Assembly (NCBI RefSeq): GCF_029210395.1
Contig: NZ_JARGDP010000001.1
Coordinates: 1-64,000 of the forward strand
Direction: 5' to 3'
Origin: Petrocella sp. FN5
GTDB lineage: Bacteria > Bacillota > Clostridia > Lachnospirales > Vallitaleaceae
Length of the DNA stretch: 64,000 nucleotides
Shown: in pieces, positions 62,171-64,000 of the stretch
How the letters are laid out: each line of letters begins with the position of its first letter
How positions within the stretch are numbered: the stretch's first letter is position 1
Translations under genes and position numbers: made by a program
Notes under the pieces: generated by a model
What the model was told of the DNA's origin: nothing
What the model saw: the letters and a program-made list of their open reading frames with translations, nothing else
The model's database searches: none

Positions 62171-62222
62171 TAAAGATACCGGTATAGAGAGATAATTAAA
62201 AAGTAGTAAATGGCATCATATT

Positions 62223-62272
62223 GAGAGGCCGTACATCTTTTCAGACTTACTGGATATGTGCGGCCTTTTTTA
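62223..62272 (+). terminator. Terminator after glpK
   Basis: AGGCCGTACAT pairs with ATGTGCGGCCT and runs into T6. Confidence 0.9.
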
Positions 62273-62370
62273 TTAATTATTTGATGTGATAAACAGAAGG
62301 CTAGGTTTTTCAGATCAAATAATTACAATAGATGGAAACATATTTAAAACACTTTTAAGGAGGCAATAAA

Positions 62371-63813
62371 ATGTATGATGTAGTAATAATTGGTGCCGGC
62401 GTAGCGGGCACGTCTATTGCAAGAGAGTTGTCAAGATATAAGCTGAAAATAGCTGTAATTGACAAAGAAAACGATGTTGCAAATGAAACAACCATGGCAA
62501 ACAGTGCCATTATTCACGCGGGGTATGACGCAGAGCCCTACAAGAATAAAGGAAAGTTTAATGCAAAGGGTAACGCAATGTATACACAACTCACAGAAGA
62601 ATTAGATATACCTTTTAAAAGAGTTGGATCGCTTGTGCTTGCATTTTCAGAAGCAGACTTAGCAACCATTGAACTTCTTTATGAAAGAGGTATTGAAAAT
62701 GGCGTTCCGGATCAAAAATTATTAACCAAAGAAGAAGTTCTTGAGATGGAGCCAAATGTAAATGATACTATTTTTGGTGCTCTTTATGCACCAACAGCCG
62801 GCATTATTTCTTCATGGGAAGTGGCTATTGCCTGTATGGAAAATGCAATGGATAATGGTGCAGAGTTGTTTTTGAATACCACAGTTGAAGACATCAAAAA
62901 AGACGGAGATGTGTTTACAGTAAAAACAGATCAACAAGACTTCCAAACAAAATATGTTGTGAATGCTGCAGGTGTATTTTCAGATAAAATCAACAATATG
63001 ATTGCAGCACCAACTTTTGAGATTCAAGCAAGAAAAGGTCAATATTTCATCATGGATAAAGATATAGGCACCCTTGTTAATACTGTACTTTTCCAATGTC
63101 CTTCAGATGTCGGTAAAGGTATTTTGGTAGCGCCAACGGTGCATGGAAACCTACTTATTGGACCGGATTCAGTATTTGTAGATGATAGAGAAGATGTTAG
63201 TACAACAGCCCCTGAGCTTGCTATGATTCGTGAGGCTGCTGCTTTAACAACCAGTAAAATTGATAATAGAAAAGTCATTCGTTCTTTTTCAGGGCTTAGA
63301 GCGACTTCAACAACCCATGACTTTGTACTTGGTGAAACACCGGACGTACAAGGCTTTTTCAACGTAGGTGGCTTTGAATCTCCTGGTCTATCTGCAGCAC
63401 CTGCTGTAGCGGTATATGTAGCTGATCAGATTAAAGAAAGAAACGGTGGCTTTGAGCCAAACCCAACTTTTAATCCGGTTCGTCGTCCATTCATTCGTTT
63501 TGATGAGTTAGATACAGAAGAAAAAGCAGCTTTAGTTAAAGAGAATCCTCTTTATGGTCGTGTTATATGTAGATGTGAAACAGTTACAGAAGGCGAAATC
63601 ATGGATGCAATCCATCGTAATGTTGGTGCAACCACTGTGAAATCTGTTAAGAAACGTACAAGAGCAGGCATGGGTCGTTGCCAAGGTGGTTTTTGTGAGC
63701 CACGTGTTATAGAGATTCTATCTAGAGAACTTGGTAAGTCGATGAATCAAGTGAGTTATGACTCGCCTAAAGCGTATATATTAACCGGCAGAACAAAAAA
63801 TGTAGAAGAATAA
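62371..63813 (+). CDS. GlpA-like FAD-dependent oxidoreductase with a C-terminal BFD iron-sulfur domain
   Basis: The 480-residue protein begins with a dinucleotide-binding fold (YDVVIIGAGVAGTSIARELS). A DAO domain follows, and ARKGQYFIMDKD and FSGLRATSTTHDFVLGE agree with glycerol-3-phosphate dehydrogenase of the anaerobic GlpA type. The C-terminal BFD-like [2Fe-2S] domain has CRCETVTEGEI (about residue 398) and GRCQGGFCEPR (about 436). It probably oxidises glycerol-3-phosphate to dihydroxyacetone phosphate, passing electrons to the next flavoprotein. TAAGGAGG precedes the ATG. Confidence 0.9.
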   Translation: MYDVVIIGAGVAGTSIARELSRYKLKIAVIDKENDVANETTMANSAIIHAGYDAEPYKNKGKFNAKGNAMYTQLTEELDIPFKRVGSLVLAFSEADLATIELLYERGIENGVPDQKLLTKEEVLEMEPNVNDTIFGALYAPTAGIISSWEVAIACMENAMDNGAELFLNTTVEDIKKDGDVFTVKTDQQDFQTKYVVNAAGVFSDKINNMIAAPTFEIQARKGQYFIMDKDIGTLVNTVLFQCPSDVGKGILVAPTVHGNLLIGPDSVFVDDREDVSTTAPELAMIREAAALTTSKIDNRKVIRSFSGLRATSTTHDFVLGETPDVQGFFNVGGFESPGLSAAPAVAVYVADQIKERNGGFEPNPTFNPVRRPFIRFDELDTEEKAALVKENPLYGRVICRCETVTEGEIMDAIHRNVGATTVKSVKKRTRAGMGRCQGGFCEPRVIEILSRELGKSMNQVSYDSPKAYILTGRTKNVEE

Positions 63814-63829
63814 AAGAGAGGACAAAACT

Positions 63830-64000
63830 ATGCAAAATTATGATTTGATTGTTGTCGGTGGTGGACCAGCAGGTTTGGCTGCCGCTATAGAGGCAAAAAA
63901 GAATGATGTAGATAGTATTTTGATTATTGAAAGAGACCGTGAGGTTGGCGGTATACTACAACAATGTATCCATAACGGTTTTGGGCTACACATATTTAAG
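63830..64000 (+). CDS. FAD-dependent oxidoreductase, N-terminal part (cut by the window end)
   Basis: The first 57 residues show a pyridine-nucleotide-disulfide-type FAD fold, DLIVVGGGPAGLAAAIEAKKN, then IERDREVGGILQQCIHNGFG with a cysteine in the CIHNGFG segment. It begins 16 bases after the GlpA-like gene, behind GAGAGGAC. In related clostridial glycerol clusters this protein follows the GlpA-like enzyme and is often joined by a DUF1667 protein, so it is the likely electron partner. The 3' end is outside the window. Confidence 0.85.
   Translation, partial: MQNYDLIVVGGGPAGLAAAIEAKKNDVDSILIIERDREVGGILQQCIHNGFGLHIFK

Overview
The window reads as a chromosomal segment of a low-GC Gram-positive anaerobe of the Clostridia, probably a Lachnospirales/Vallitaleaceae-type organism (order-level guess only; no rRNA is present). 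The support is indirect: AGGAGG-type ribosome sites, occasional TTG/GTG starts, lipoproteins with short signal peptides, a c-di-GMP-I riboswitch, intrinsic terminators after most operons, and families common in Clostridia (DUF134, DUF1576, DUF3784, Lin0368-type glycerol proteins, GlpP). I see no rRNA, tRNA, CRISPR array, insertion sequence or prophage.

Layout. 1-5 kb: orphan Phd-type antitoxin, two small membrane proteins, Bcp peroxiredoxin, an MBL hydrolase, a glyoxalase-fold protein and three DUF membrane proteins. 5-13 kb: pyruvate kinase, MgtE, a Gfo/Idh/MocA oxidoreductase, an MFS transporter and a lone Mrp/Nuo-type ion-pump subunit. 13-18.5 kb: a polar amino acid ABC transporter, a flavodoxin-like reductase, a MATE exporter and a small alarmone synthetase. 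18.6-24 kb: a secreted glucosaminidase, a probable haem-based electron relay (b5 lipoprotein plus bis-His membrane protein behind a Fur box), LemA plus TPM, and a cupin. 24-31 kb: a c-di-GMP riboswitch driving a frameshifted chemoreceptor, a TetR regulator with two operators, lipoproteins, Pcm and an HD-CHAD fusion. 31-41 kb: HerA-like ATPase, an AroK-like kinase, PutP, an AI-2E-family permease and a three-gene operon with a secreted zinc phospholipase C-like protein. 41-45 kb: DUF134 regulator, MBL protein, a Cys-rich 49-residue peptide resembling the N-terminus of Nbp35/Mrp ATPases, and a PEP/pyruvate-binding protein. 45-51 kb: a self-contained fructose PTS operon (EI, EIIA, DeoR-type regulator, FruK, EIIBC, HPr). 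51-58.6 kb: a GntR-ABC unit, DUF1576 protein, DUF454 protein, malate/lactate dehydrogenase, glycosyltransferase and DJ-1/PfpI protein. 58.6-64 kb: a glycerol regulon (GlpP, two Lin0368-type subunits, GlpK, a GlpA-like oxidoreductase and the start of a second flavoprotein).

How it fits together. The right half is dominated by sugar and glycerol entry into the PEP/pyruvate node: fructose PTS, glycerol uptake and phosphorylation, pyruvate kinase, a PEP/pyruvate-binding enzyme and malate/lactate dehydrogenase. A recurring imperfect palindrome, consensus GGTTTTGACCCTTTAACC, lies before several of these genes, including pyk, the PEP/pyruvate-binding gene, DUF1576, the malate/lactate dehydrogenase and the b5 lipoprotein; it looks like an uncharacterised regulator's site. 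The best candidates for undescribed biology are the GYF / zinc-PLC / unknown secreted-protein operon, the Fur-linked haem relay, the HD-CHAD fusion, the stand-alone Cys-rich peptide and the dispersed palindrome.
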